This document shows positions 41,591-50,697 of a stretch of DNA of 64,000 nucleotides, piece after piece (the stretch's first letter is position 1; the number at the start of each line of letters is the position of its first letter). The notes below the pieces were generated by a model, which ran no database searches, was not told where the DNA came from, and saw nothing but the letters and a program-made list of their open reading frames with translations. The position numbers and the translations under genes are program-made. Origin of the DNA: Novosphingobium sp. SG707 (GTDB taxonomy: Bacteria; Pseudomonadota; Alphaproteobacteria; Sphingomonadales; Sphingomonadaceae); NCBI RefSeq assembly GCF_012275515.1, contig NZ_JAAZQL010000008.1, positions 62,001 through 126,000 on the forward strand, given 5' to 3'.

Positions 41591-42047
41591 ACCCATTCCC
41601 GTCCGTCTCAAGCGCCTGCCCCATGGGCAGGATCTGCCCTTGCCCGCCTATGCCACCAGCGGCGCGGCGGGCATGGATGTCGTCTCGGCCGAGGATGTGG
41701 TGATCGCGCCGGGCGCGCGCCATGCGGTGGCCACGGGCCTTGCCATGGCGATCCCGCATGGTTTTGAAATTCAGGTCCGCCCGCGCAGCGGTCTGGCGCT
41801 CAAGCATGGCATCACCGTGCCCAACACGCCCGGCACGATTGATTCGGACTATCGCGGCGAATTAAAGGTCATCCTCATCAACCACGGCACGCAGGATTTC
41901 GCCATCGCGCGCGGTGATCGCGTGGCGCAGCTCGTGCTGGCCCCGGTGGTGCAGGGCGGCTGGATCGAGGTGGACGAACTGGATCAAACCGCGCGCGGAG
42001 AGGGCGGGTTCGGATCGACGGGCGGCGTGGTCGCGCTGGGCAATTAA
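41577..42047 (+). CDS. dut: Deoxyuridine 5'-triphosphate nucleotidohydrolase
   Basis: 156 residues from GTG 41577, with AAAGGA upstream. All five dUTPase motifs are present: AGMDV, PRSGLALKHGI, GTIDSDYRGELKV, RGDRVAQLV, and the C-terminal GEGGFGSTG. The trimer hydrolyses dUTP to dUMP. It shares 14 bp with coaBC, the usual partner in alphaproteobacteria. A strong terminator follows at 42056. Confidence 0.96.
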   Translation: MSLSEPIPVRLKRLPHGQDLPLPAYATSGAAGMDVVSAEDVVIAPGARHAVATGLAMAIPHGFEIQVRPRSGLALKHGITVPNTPGTIDSDYRGELKVILINHGTQDFAIARGDRVAQLVLAPVVQGGWIEVDELDQTARGEGGFGSTGGVVALGN

Positions 42048-42055
42048 GGCCACGA

Positions 42056-42089
42056 AAAAACCCGCCGCTGACGAAGGCGGCGGGTTTTT
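42056..42089. terminator. Bidirectional intrinsic terminator after dut
   Basis: AAAAACCCGCCGC (42056-42068), 8-nt loop, GCGGCGGGTTTTT (42077-42089). A 13-bp stem, GC-rich at its core, flanked by an A run on one side and a T run on the other ends dut and the convergent lipoprotein gene. Confidence 0.9.
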
Positions 42090-42103
42090 CTCAATTTCGG
42101 TTT

Positions 42104-42811
42104 TTACTTCGCCGGACCCTTCACCGTGGTCTTTTCAGGGGCCACCGTGATGCGCAGCGTTTCGCCCGAATTGCCGGGGAAGCCGGTAAAGAAGGCCTCA
42201 ACCAGATTGGGCACCAGCCAGGTCAGCTTGTTCGAGGCCGAGGCGGCTTCGGCCTTGCCTTCGAACACGCGCTTGTTGGCGCTCTTGTCGTCGATCTTGA
42301 CGCTGATGCCGCTGGTGTAAACGGTATAGCTTTCCACGCCCTGATCGAACCAGGGATCATACCAGCCATAGCCCCAGCCGCCCATCATATAGGGACGACC
42401 ATAAAAGCCGCCGCCGTAAAAGCCCCGACGGCCAAAGCCCGGCCCGTACCACGGACCCCAGAACGGATCGCGCATGCCGGTTGAGCGGACATGCACGCGG
42501 CCCTTGTCCACGCCATAGGAAAAGCGCACGATCAGGTTGGCCGCATCCGGGTTGACCGCTTCGGTATAGCCCTTCTTGGTCAGTTCACCGGCCACCAGCT
42601 TGGCATACTGGCCAAATTCGATCCCGCCCGCCAGCGACGGATCATCGGCCACAACCGCAAAGGTCTGGCCCTGGGGCGCGGGCAATTGCGATTGAAAGCG
42701 GGTGACACGCGTGTCGAGCGTGTCGGCACAGGCGGAAAGGCCCAGCATCAGGAGGCCAGCCATGGCTCCCTTTATGCCGCGCGAGATCCATTGAGAGTTA
42801 GCGCCACTCAT
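42104..42811 (-). CDS. DUF4136-like lipoprotein with Gly/Tyr-rich insert
   Basis: 235 residues. Lipobox in LLMLGLSAC (Cys about 28). The body fits DUF4136; a Gly/Tyr/Trp/Phe/Arg-rich stretch at about 117-155 (FGRRGFYGGGFYGRPYMMGG) resembles a surface loop. The C-terminus FTGFPGNSGETLRITV matches the tail of the lipoprotein at 3774-4355 almost exactly, so the two are paralogues. Function unknown; envelope location expected. Confidence 0.78.
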   Translation of the reverse strand: MSGANSQWISRGIKGAMAGLLMLGLSACADTLDTRVTRFQSQLPAPQGQTFAVVADDPSLAGGIEFGQYAKLVAGELTKKGYTEAVNPDAANLIVRFSYGVDKGRVHVRSTGMRDPFWGPWYGPGFGRRGFYGGGFYGRPYMMGGWGYGWYDPWFDQGVESYTVYTSGISVKIDDKSANKRVFEGKAEAASASNKLTWLVPNLVEAFFTGFPGNSGETLRITVAPEKTTVKGPAK

Positions 42812-42940
42812 TCGTTTTTTCTCCTCTGCATGCCGCTCTGGCCGACTATCCCTCCCCGGTTAGGGCGCAGCAGTGGTATGGTGCCGCGATGCTAGGCTTG
42901 CAAGGCTGAATAATGGTTGAATGATGCGGCAAAAAGAGGC

Positions 42941-42973
42941 GGGCGCAAAAGGGTTTAACCCCCTTTTGCGCCC
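42941..42973 (-). terminator. Hairpin terminator after trpS
   Basis: GGGCGCAAAAGGG (42941-42953) and CCCTTTTGCGCCC (42961-42973), perfect 13-bp arms with a 7-nt loop, 8 bp from the trpS stop. On the minus strand T-rich sequence (TTTTT) follows a few bases later. It resembles the type-2 stem of the repeat family (AAAGGG/CCCTTT) but lacks its flanking sequence. Confidence 0.7.
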
Positions 42974-42980
42974 TCATTTG

Positions 42981-44006
42981 TCAACGCACCAGACCCAGCG
43001 CGTCATAGGTGGCGGCCAGCGTCGGGGCCGAGGCGGCGCGGGCCTTTTCGGCACCTTTACGCAGGATGGCGTTCAACGCCTCGCGGTCCTGACGCAATTC
43101 ATTGAAGCGCGCGTTGATGGGCGCCAGTTGCTCGACCAGCAATTCGCCCAGCGCGGGCTTGAAGGCGCCAAAACCCTTGCCGCCGAAATCCGCCAGAATC
43201 TGCGCCACCGACTGGCCCGACATGGCCGAATAGATGCCCACCAGATTGCGCGCCTCGGGGCGGCCCTCCAGCCCTTCGGCCTCGCTGGGCAAGGCGTCAG
43301 CGTCGCTCTTGGCCTTCTTGATCTTGCCCATGATCGCGTCCGCATCGTCGGTCAGGTTGATGCGGCTCATGTCGCTGGGGTCCGACTTGCTCATCTTGGC
43401 TGAACCATCGCGCAGCGACATGATGCGCGCGGCGGCGGGCGGGATGATCGGTTCGGGCAGGACGAACAGCGGCGCGTCCGCAGGGCAGAAGTCATTGTTG
43501 AACTTTTGCGCAATGTCGCGCGCCAGTTCGAGATGCTGCTTCTGATCCTCGCCCACGGGAACATGCGTGGCCTGATAGATCAGCACGTCGGCGGCCTGAA
43601 GCACGGGATAGGTGAAAAGCGCGACCGACTGGCCATCGCGGTTCTTGCCCGCCTTGTCCTTCCACTGCGTCATACGGTTGAGCCAGCCCACGCGCGCCGT
43701 GCCGTTGAGCAGCCATTGCAGCTCGGCATGGGCGGGCACCTGCGTCTGGTTGAACAGGGTGCTCTTGTCCGGATCGATCCCGCAGGCGACCAGCGCGGCG
43801 GTCATCTCGCGGGTGTTCTCGCCCAGCGCCTTGGGATCATGCGGCATCGAAATCGCGTGAAGGTCGGCGAGGAAATAGAAACATTCCCCGCCCTTGGCCG
43901 TCCACTCGTCCTGCATCGCCACCCAATTGCGGATCGCACCAAGGTAATTGCCAAGGTGAAGATTGCCGGTGGGCTGAATGCCAGAAACGATACGCATGTG
44001 TTTCAC
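42981..44006 (-). CDS. trpS: Tryptophanyl-tRNA synthetase
   Basis: 341 residues. Class I signatures HLGN in TGNLHLGNYLGA (HIGH) and KMSKS in SAKMSKSDPS. It charges tRNA-Trp. GTG 44006 overlaps the murJ stop by 4 bp; ATG 43997 (MRIVSG) is an alternative start three residues in. Confidence 0.96.
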   Translation of the reverse strand: MKHMRIVSGIQPTGNLHLGNYLGAIRNWVAMQDEWTAKGGECFYFLADLHAISMPHDPKALGENTREMTAALVACGIDPDKSTLFNQTQVPAHAELQWLLNGTARVGWLNRMTQWKDKAGKNRDGQSVALFTYPVLQAADVLIYQATHVPVGEDQKQHLELARDIAQKFNNDFCPADAPLFVLPEPIIPPAAARIMSLRDGSAKMSKSDPSDMSRINLTDDADAIMGKIKKAKSDADALPSEAEGLEGRPEARNLVGIYSAMSGQSVAQILADFGGKGFGAFKPALGELLVEQLAPINARFNELRQDREALNAILRKGAEKARAASAPTLAATYDALGLVR

Positions 44007-45580
44007 TTCTCTGCTGAAACGCGGCGACGCCGCAAAAGTTTAAGATCCTCGACGCCAAAGGCGCCAAGGGCAAAGCTGGCGAGGCCATAGACAAAAACGC
44101 CCCCGCCCACCAGCGCCCCCATCGAGGCTAGGCGCACAAACCACGAGCCATGGGTATAAGGCATCAGCCAGGGCTGGCTGATCCACAGTACCGCGCCCAT
44201 GGTCAGCGCCGCCACGCCCAGGCGCCAGGCCCGGTGGCGCAGGCGCAGATCCATCTCGAAATGGCCGCGCTTGACCAGCGTGGCATAGAGCAGCCAGACA
44301 TTGACCGTCGAAGCAATCGCGGTGGCCAGCGGCGGCCCCATATGGTGCAGCGGCAGGATCAGGATCAGGTTGAGCGCGAGGTTGACCCCCATGCTGATGG
44401 TGGCGAAACGCACCGGGGTCTTGGTGTCGTGGCGTGCGTAATAACCGGGCGTCAGCACCTTCACCAGAATATAGCTGGGCAGGCCGATCGAGAAGGCGGC
44501 CAGCGCCTGCGCGGTATGGGCGGTGTCGAGCGCGGTATAGCGGCCATAGCCGAACAGCGCGGCGGCAATCGGCTCACCGCAGAACACCAGACCCACCGTT
44601 GCGGGCAGGGTGAGCAGCAGGGCGATTTCGAGGCCGCGGTTTTGTGTCTCCATCGCCCCCGCTTCATCGCCCGCGCCCAGCAGGCGGCTGATCGTGGGCA
44701 GAAGCACCGTGCCCAGCGCAATGCCGATCAGGCCCAGCGGCAACTGGTTGAGCCGGTCGGCCATATAGATATAGGTCACGCTGCCATGATCGAGCAGGCT
44801 GGCGGCCAGCGCGGTGGAGATGACAAGGTTGATCTGCACCGCACCCGCGCCCGCCGCCGCAGGCCAGATCAGCGCCATCAGCCGTTTCACCTCCGGCGTG
44901 AAACGCGGCCAATGCGGGCGCAGCGAGACGCCGTTGCGCCATGCCGCATGGGCCAGCCACGCCAGTTGCAGCGCGCCCGACACTGTGACCGCCAGCGCCT
45001 GATTGCGCGCGGTTTCAAACGGATCGGGCGAGTGGAAAAACAGCAGCGCGCCGATCAGCGTCAGATTGAGCAGGATGGGCGCGGCGGCATTGACCCAGAA
45101 TTTATGCAGCGAATTGAGGATCCCGCCCAGCAAAGACACCAGCGAGATCAGCATCAGATAGGGGATCGTCAGCCGCGAAAGCTTGACCGCAAAGGCGAAC
45201 TGATCAGGCGAAACCCCATGGAACCGGCCCGATAGCGCCCATGTGACGGGCCACGCAAAGACCTCAAGCAGGATCGTCATCGCGATCAGCACGGGCAGCA
45301 GCACCGAAAGCGCCGCCTCGGCAAAGGCGATGCCGTCGGGCAATCCGCGCCCCTGCGCATCGGCCACTTTCTGATTGAACATGGGCACAAAAGCGCTGGC
45401 AAAGGCGCCCTCGGCAAACAGGGCGCGGAACATGTTGGGCAGGCGAAAGGCCACCAGAAAGGCGTCCGAGGCAAAGCCCGCGCCCACCATGCGCGCAAAG
45501 AGCGAATCGCGCACCAATCCCAGCACGCGACTCAGCAAGGTGAGGCCGCCGATCGTCCCCGTGGCTTTAAGAAGGTTCAT
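44003..45580 (-). CDS. murJ: Lipid II flippase MurJ
   Basis: 525 residues with about 14 membrane segments (MOP superfamily). N-terminal LKATGTIGGLTLLSRVLGLVRDSLFAR and NMFRALFAEGAFASAFVPMF are the family signature. It flips lipid II for peptidoglycan synthesis. The stop overlaps trpS, so the murJ-trpS pair is probably cotranscribed. Confidence 0.96.
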   Translation of the reverse strand: MNLLKATGTIGGLTLLSRVLGLVRDSLFARMVGAGFASDAFLVAFRLPNMFRALFAEGAFASAFVPMFNQKVADAQGRGLPDGIAFAEAALSVLLPVLIAMTILLEVFAWPVTWALSGRFHGVSPDQFAFAVKLSRLTIPYLMLISLVSLLGGILNSLHKFWVNAAAPILLNLTLIGALLFFHSPDPFETARNQALAVTVSGALQLAWLAHAAWRNGVSLRPHWPRFTPEVKRLMALIWPAAAGAGAVQINLVISTALAASLLDHGSVTYIYMADRLNQLPLGLIGIALGTVLLPTISRLLGAGDEAGAMETQNRGLEIALLLTLPATVGLVFCGEPIAAALFGYGRYTALDTAHTAQALAAFSIGLPSYILVKVLTPGYYARHDTKTPVRFATISMGVNLALNLILILPLHHMGPPLATAIASTVNVWLLYATLVKRGHFEMDLRLRHRAWRLGVAALTMGAVLWISQPWLMPYTHGSWFVRLASMGALVGGGVFVYGLASFALGAFGVEDLKLLRRRRVSAEK

Positions 45581-45615
45581 GGGTTGGGCGGTCTTGTGTT
45601 GGCTTTATCGGGAAA

Positions 45616-45643
45616 TGCCCGGCCCCCGCATGGAGGCCGGGCA
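45616..45643 (-). terminator. Hairpin after secB
   Basis: TGCCCGGCC (45616-45624) and GGCCGGGCA (45635-45643), 9-bp arms with a 10-nt loop, 5 bp from the secB stop. TTTCCC follows on the minus strand, so a short U-tract is present. Confidence 0.65.
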
Positions 45644-45648
45644 GGACA

Positions 45649-46167
45649 TTATGCGTGGCCGGCGGGCTCGTCGGTGGCCGAGGGGCCCTGCTGGGCTTCG
45701 GCCTGCGCGGCAAGCTGCTGGATATAGAGGCCATTGAAATCAATGGGTTCCAGCATGACCGGGGTGAAGCCTGCATCGCGCGTGGCATCGGCGATCACGC
45801 GGCGGGCAAACGGGAAGAGGATGCGCGGCGCTTCGGCAAACATGAAGGCGTGCATCTGGGCTTCTTCCAGATTGCGCATCCCGATCAGGCCCGCATAGGT
45901 CAGATCGACGATATAGGCCACGCCCGCTTCGGCGCGTGCGTTGATCTGGATCTTCAGTTCGACCTCATGCACGTCGCCCTCGATGGCGCGGGCCTGAATG
46001 TTGAACTGGATGTCCAGCTGGGGCGAATCCTGCCACGAAAAACTCTCAGGCGCATTGGGATTTTCGACCGACAAGTCCTTCACATACTGCGAAATCACGC
46101 CTGCGCTGGGCAGGGTGTCCTCGCCGTCCAGACGCAGCGAGGAAGTGACGGTGCCATCATCGGCCAT
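45649..46167 (-). CDS. secB: Protein-export chaperone SecB
   Basis: 172 residues from ATG 46167 (MADDGTVTSS). Family sequence: DLSVENPNAPESF, IDLTYAGLIGMRN-like region, APRILFPFARRVIADATRDAGF and LEPIDFNGLY. It keeps precursor proteins unfolded for SecA. It is divergent from the gene of a Tim44-domain protein, as in many alphaproteobacteria. Confidence 0.96.
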   Translation of the reverse strand: MADDGTVTSSLRLDGEDTLPSAGVISQYVKDLSVENPNAPESFSWQDSPQLDIQFNIQARAIEGDVHEVELKIQINARAEAGVAYIVDLTYAGLIGMRNLEEAQMHAFMFAEAPRILFPFARRVIADATRDAGFTPVMLEPIDFNGLYIQQLAAQAEAQQGPSATDEPAGHA

Positions 46168-46434
46168 GTTTGATACTTTCCCTGTGTGGCCCGGACTGCG
46201 GGCGCATGTGGTGGTCATGGTTTGGGCAAAGCGCCTAGCATCACGGCCCGCACCGCACAAGGATCTGGGCGGCAAAGCAGACAGTTGCGGCGATTGTGAC
46301 GCAGTGCGGGATTTTTTCGGGATTATATCCCCATCCATGCGTTGTTCATTTGTCAATCGTCACTATGTAGGGCACTATCAAGGGTGAAGTCCGCATGTTG
46401 CAAGACTCGCTCACAGGGATGAAAGCAAACGCAA

Positions 46435-47094
46435 GTGACCGTCTCGATCGTCATTCTGGCCATGATCGCAGCCTTTCTGGGCATGCGTCTCTATTCGGTG
46501 CTGGGGCGCCGCGCCGAACATGGCGAGGAGCCGGTACAGAGCCGTCTGGACGCCCAACCCGCCGCTGCGGCCCCCGCTTTGCCGCTGCCCGAACGGGCCG
46601 TGGCCGGTACGGTCCGCCCGCGTGAACTGGGCGCGGTGTTGCCGGGTGTCGAGCGCGGATTGCGCGAAATCATCTCGGCGGACCGCCGTTTTGACCCCGT
46701 CACCTTTGTCGAGGGCGCCCGTTCCGCCTATCGCATGGTGCTTGAGGCTTTCTGGCGCGGCGATCGCGGGCAATTGAGTCATCTTTGCGATGCCGAAGTC
46801 GCACGCAGCTTTATCGAAGCCATCGACGCGCGCGAGGCCGCCGGTGAAACCTTCAACAACAGCCTTGTCCGTATCGAGGAAACCCAGATCGTGGGCGCCA
46901 GCTATTCGGCTCCCTTTGCCCGCGTGTCGATCCGCTTTGTCGCCGATATCGCCGCCGTCACCCGCGACCGCGATGGCAAGGTGATCGCCGGTTCGCTCAA
47001 TGACGCGGTCGAGGTTCGCGATGTCTGGACATTCCGCCGCGATATCCACTCGGCCGATCCCGATTGGCTTCTCGAAGAGACCGACGAAGGTTAA
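46435..47094 (+). CDS. timA: Tim44/TimA-domain inner-membrane protein
   Basis: 219 residues. One N-terminal membrane anchor (VSIVILAMIAAFLGMRLYSVLG), a Pro/Ala-rich linker, and a Tim44-like domain from about 75 (FDPVTFVEGARSAYRMVLEAFWRGDR, then DVWTFRRDIHSADPDW). The bacterial TimA protein is related to the mitochondrial import factor Tim44 and is thought to help membrane protein biogenesis. It heads a timA-mltA-Smr series. GTG start. Confidence 0.9.
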   Translation: MTVSIVILAMIAAFLGMRLYSVLGRRAEHGEEPVQSRLDAQPAAAAPALPLPERAVAGTVRPRELGAVLPGVERGLREIISADRRFDPVTFVEGARSAYRMVLEAFWRGDRGQLSHLCDAEVARSFIEAIDAREAAGETFNNSLVRIEETQIVGASYSAPFARVSIRFVADIAAVTRDRDGKVIAGSLNDAVEVRDVWTFRRDIHSADPDWLLEETDEG

Positions 47095-47196
47095 GACCTT
47101 CGCGAAGCGGGGCGGCGCCAAGGCGTTCGCCCCGTTTGCCTGTGCCAAAGGGCCGGGCATGGAATGCGCCAAAAGGCGAATCTGGTGGGGACGATT

Positions 47197-48435
47197 ATGA
47201 ATTTGAGGCAGTCGCGAATCGGCGCGGCGCTGGCTGGATTGCTGTTGCTTGAGGCTTGCGCCCGCATCATTCCCGGCCCCCGTCCGCCCGTTACGCCCCC
47301 TCCGCGCCCGGTTCCCACCACGCCCGTTCCCCCGCCAAAGCCGGTGGTGACCGCACTGGATGTCGGCGTGCATCGCGGGCCGGATCTGGCCTCTTTCGCG
47401 CTGAGCGACGGGACGGCGCAGAGCGCGCTGGCCTCTTTCCGTGAAAGCTGCCCCAAGCTGATGGCGCGCCCGGACACCAGCGGGCTGACCCAGCGTGGCG
47501 ATTGGCAGGATGTCTGCGCGGCGGCCTCGGGTTGGCCCTCGTCGGATGCGGCGCGGTTTTTCCGCTCCCGCTTCGAACTGGCGCAGGTCAGCGATGGAGC
47601 GACTTATGTCACCGGCTATTACGAGCCGGAAATCGCGGGCAGCCGCACCCGCCAACCCGGTTATGACGTGCCGGTCTATGGCGTGCCGCGCGATTTGGTC
47701 CATGCCCGCCCTGGCGATGCGCCGATCAAGCCCAACGGCCAGACGCCCTTTGGCCGCTATGACGAGAACGGGGTGTTCCAGCCCTATTTCGAACGCGCCG
47801 AAATCGATGATGGAAAGCTGGTGGGCAAGGGGCTGGAAATTGCCTGGGCGGCCGATCCGGTGGAGTTCTTCTTCCTGCAGATTCAGGGTTCCGGGCGGTT
47901 GCGCGGGCCGGACGGGCGGGTGATTCGCATTGGCTATGCCGCCGACAATGGCCAGAATTACACCGGCATCGGCACCATCATGCGGCAGCAGGGCCTGCTG
48001 GGCAATGCGCCGGGACAATATCCGGGTTCGATGCAGGGCATCATGCAATATATCCGCGAACATCCGCAGGATGGCATGTCGCTGATGCGCCAGAACAAGA
48101 GCTGGGTCTTCTTTCGCGAATTGACCGGCGACGGGCCGATCGGCGCGATGGGCGTGCCGGTGCGGCCCCATGTCAGCGTGGCGGCCGATCCGCTGTTTAC
48201 GCCGCTGGGAGCGCCGGTCCTGATCGCGGCCGATCCGGCGCTGGCCAATGCGAACAAGGTCAACGGCCTGTGGGTGGCGCAGGATACCGGCGGGGCGATC
48301 AAGGGGCCGAACCGCTTTGACAGTTTCTGGGGGGCAGGCGACGAGGCAAGGCGCATCGCGGGCGGTATGCTGGCGCGTGGCCGCGCCTATATCCTGCTGC
48401 CCAAGGGTACGCTGGCGCGGCTTGGGGTGCGATGA
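47197..48435 (+). CDS. mltA: Membrane-bound lytic murein transglycosylase A
   Basis: 412 residues. A lipobox LLLEAC follows the signal, then a Pro-rich linker and the MltA domain with YVTGYYEPEIAGSR and DPVEFFFLQIQGSG; the C-terminal 3D domain has VAQDTGGAIKGPNRFDSFWG. It cleaves peptidoglycan glycan strands at the outer membrane. Start ATG 47197. Its stop overlaps the Smr gene by 4 bp. Confidence 0.94.
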   Translation: MNLRQSRIGAALAGLLLLEACARIIPGPRPPVTPPPRPVPTTPVPPPKPVVTALDVGVHRGPDLASFALSDGTAQSALASFRESCPKLMARPDTSGLTQRGDWQDVCAAASGWPSSDAARFFRSRFELAQVSDGATYVTGYYEPEIAGSRTRQPGYDVPVYGVPRDLVHARPGDAPIKPNGQTPFGRYDENGVFQPYFERAEIDDGKLVGKGLEIAWAADPVEFFFLQIQGSGRLRGPDGRVIRIGYAADNGQNYTGIGTIMRQQGLLGNAPGQYPGSMQGIMQYIREHPQDGMSLMRQNKSWVFFRELTGDGPIGAMGVPVRPHVSVAADPLFTPLGAPVLIAADPALANANKVNGLWVAQDTGGAIKGPNRFDSFWGAGDEARRIAGGMLARGRAYILLPKGTLARLGVR

Positions 48436-49019
48436 GGGCGCCGTTCTCCCTGCGTGGCGGGCGCAGGCTGACGCCGGAAGAAGAGGATCTGTGGCGCCGG
48501 GTGGCCGATACGATCGAGCCGCTGGAGCCGCGCCGCAGGGTTGAACCCAACTTGCCGCCGCCGGTTGTGCCCGAGGCCCCGCCCCTGCCGCCGAAGCGGA
48601 TCAAAGGCCGCGTCCCGCCCTCTCTGCCGCCGCCCGCGCCGCCACCGGCGCCCACGCGTCCGCTGGACCGGCATGGGCTGGACGGCGGATGGGATAAAAG
48701 GCTGAGCAAGGGGCAGGTGGCCCCCGATTTCACGCTCGACCTGCATGGCGCCAATCTGGAAGGGGCCTATCAGCGCCTCGATCACGGCCTTGCTCTGGCG
48801 CTGGCGCAGGGCGCGCGGGTGGTGTTGCTGATTACGGGGCGCGCGCGTCCGGCTCCCGGCCCGGCGGATCGTGGATCGCATCGCGGGGTGATCCGGGCCA
48901 AGTTCCTCGACTGGCTGGTCCATGGCTCGCATGCTTCGCGCATCGCCGCTGTGCGGGCGGCGCATCCCCGGCATGGGGGCGCGGGGGCGGTGTATATTAT
49001 TTTGAAGCGGGGGAAGTAA
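48432..49019 (+). CDS. Smr-domain protein
   Basis: 195 residues. Pro-rich N-terminal half (about 35-78), then the Smr domain with LDLHGANLEGAYQRLDHGL and the later HGGAGAVYIILKRG. Smr domains are nicking or RNA-cleaving endonucleases or ribosome-rescue factors; the exact role of this branch, found after mltA in alphaproteobacteria, is unclear. Ends 11 bp before a short repeat copy. Confidence 0.88.
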   Translation: MRAPFSLRGGRRLTPEEEDLWRRVADTIEPLEPRRRVEPNLPPPVVPEAPPLPPKRIKGRVPPSLPPPAPPPAPTRPLDRHGLDGGWDKRLSKGQVAPDFTLDLHGANLEGAYQRLDHGLALALAQGARVVLLITGRARPAPGPADRGSHRGVIRAKFLDWLVHGSHASRIAAVRAAHPRHGGAGAVYIILKRGK

Positions 49020-49028
49020 GGGAAGGGG

Positions 49029-49078
49029 TTGCCTCCGGCGGGTTAAGGGACTTGGTCCCTTAACCCGCCGGAGGCATA
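49029..49078. repeat. Collapsed intergenic hairpin repeat, copy 8 (two type-2 ends fused)
   Basis: A single hairpin of 45 nt: GCCTCCGGCGGGTTAAGGGAC (49031-49051, 21-base arm), loop TTG, and the exact complement at 49055-49075. The two arms correspond to the left and right type-2 end modules joined without the central part. It lies between convergent genes, 11 bp after one stop and 9 bp before the other, and must fold as a very stable structure when transcribed from either side. Confidence 0.9.
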
Positions 49079-49084
49079 AACCTC

Positions 49085-50668
49085 TTATTCAACCCCTTCC
49101 AACACCGGCGCCGGCGTGCGGATCAGATAATCGAACGCCGACAGCCCCGCCGTTGCCCCCGCGCCCATGGCGATGACGATCTGCTTATAGGGCACGGTGG
49201 TGCAATCGCCCGCCGCGAAGACGCCTGGCACGCTGGTCGCGCCCTTGGCGTCGATCTCGATTTCGCCGCGCGGGCTCAGGGCGAGGGCGCCTTTGAGCCA
49301 TTCGGTGTTGGGTACGAGGCCGATCTGGACAAAGATGCCTTCGAGCTCGACCGTGTGGACCGCGTCGGCGTTGCGGTTTTTATAGGTCAGGCCCGTCACC
49401 TTGGCGCCATCGCCCAGCACTTCGGTGGTCAGCGCGCTGGTGATTACGTCCACGTTGGGCAGCGAACGCAGCTTGTCCTGAAGCACCGCATCGGCGCGCA
49501 TCGCGCTGTCGAATTCGATCAGCGTGACATGGGCGACGATGCCAGCGAGGTCGATGGCCGCCTCGACGCCCGAATTGCCGCCGCCGATTACCGCCACGCG
49601 CTTGCCCTTGAACAGCGGGCCGTCGCAGTGCGGGCAATAGGCCACGCCCTTGTTGGCATAGTCCTTTTCGCCCGGCACATTCATGTTGCGCCAGCGCGCG
49701 CCGGTGGACAGCACGATGGACCGCGCCTTGAGCACACCGCCATTGGCCAGCTCGATCTGGTGATAGCCGCCTTCGCGCTCCGCCGGGATCAGCTTTTGCG
49801 CGGTGGCTAGGTTCATGATGTCGACATCATAATCCTTCACATGAGCTTCGAGCGCGGCGGCCAGTTTCGGGCCTTCGGTGTGGGAAACCGAGATGAAATT
49901 CTCGATGCCCAGCGTGTCGAGCACTTGCCCGCCGAAACGCTGTGCCGCGACACCCGTGCGGATGCCCTTGCGCGCGGTATAGATGGCCGAGGCAGCGCCT
50001 GCGGGGCCGCCGCCGACAACCAGTACTTCGAACGGCTCTTTGGCGTTGACCGCTTCGGCGGCCTTCGCTTCGGCGCCCTCGTCCAGATCGGCGACGATCT
50101 CCTCCAGCGTCTTCTTGCCCGACAGCCACATCGCACCATCCTTGAACACGGCGGGCACAGCCATCACGCCGCGCTCATCGACTTCGGCCTGATAGGTGCC
50201 GCCCTCGATCAGGGTTGCGGAGAAGCGCGGGTTCTTCAGCGCGATCAGCGTCAGCGCCTGCACCACGTCGGGGCAATTGTGGCAGGTCAGCGAGAAATAC
50301 ATCTCGAAATTATGGGTGCTGGTCAGGCTTGTTACCTGATCCAGCACCTCTTGCGACACCTTGGGCGGGTGGCCGCCGGCCCAGAGCAATGCCAGGACCA
50401 GCGAAGTAAACTCATGCCCCATCGGCAGACCGGCAAAGCGCACGCGATTATGCGCATTCGCAACGGGGCTGATGGTGAAAGAAGGGACGCGCGCATTGGT
50501 TCCATCGAAGCGCGCCGAAACCTTGTCGGACAGCGCGGCGATGGCCTCGATCAATTCGCGGGTCTGAGCCGATTTGGCATCGTCGCCAAGGCTGGCGACA
50601 AGCTCAATCGGTTCACGCAGCATCGCGAGATATTGTTTGAGTTGGGCGGACAGGTTGGCGTCGAGCAT
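49085..50668 (-). CDS. ahpF: Alkyl hydroperoxide reductase subunit F
   Basis: 527 residues. The N-terminal thioredoxin-fold half holds the TCHNCPD redox pair; the C-terminal half is a thioredoxin-reductase-like flavoprotein with GGGPAGAASAIYTARKG, the CPHCDGP disulfide and the NADH-binding GGGNSGVEAAIDLAG. It reduces AhpC. ahpC lies upstream on the same strand, separated by an inverted-repeat-rich gap. Confidence 0.96.
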   Translation of the reverse strand: MLDANLSAQLKQYLAMLREPIELVASLGDDAKSAQTRELIEAIAALSDKVSARFDGTNARVPSFTISPVANAHNRVRFAGLPMGHEFTSLVLALLWAGGHPPKVSQEVLDQVTSLTSTHNFEMYFSLTCHNCPDVVQALTLIALKNPRFSATLIEGGTYQAEVDERGVMAVPAVFKDGAMWLSGKKTLEEIVADLDEGAEAKAAEAVNAKEPFEVLVVGGGPAGAASAIYTARKGIRTGVAAQRFGGQVLDTLGIENFISVSHTEGPKLAAALEAHVKDYDVDIMNLATAQKLIPAEREGGYHQIELANGGVLKARSIVLSTGARWRNMNVPGEKDYANKGVAYCPHCDGPLFKGKRVAVIGGGNSGVEAAIDLAGIVAHVTLIEFDSAMRADAVLQDKLRSLPNVDVITSALTTEVLGDGAKVTGLTYKNRNADAVHTVELEGIFVQIGLVPNTEWLKGALALSPRGEIEIDAKGATSVPGVFAAGDCTTVPYKQIVIAMGAGATAGLSAFDYLIRTPAPVLEGVE

Positions 50669-50697
50669 CGGATTTGATCCTTCGGAATTTAGAAATA

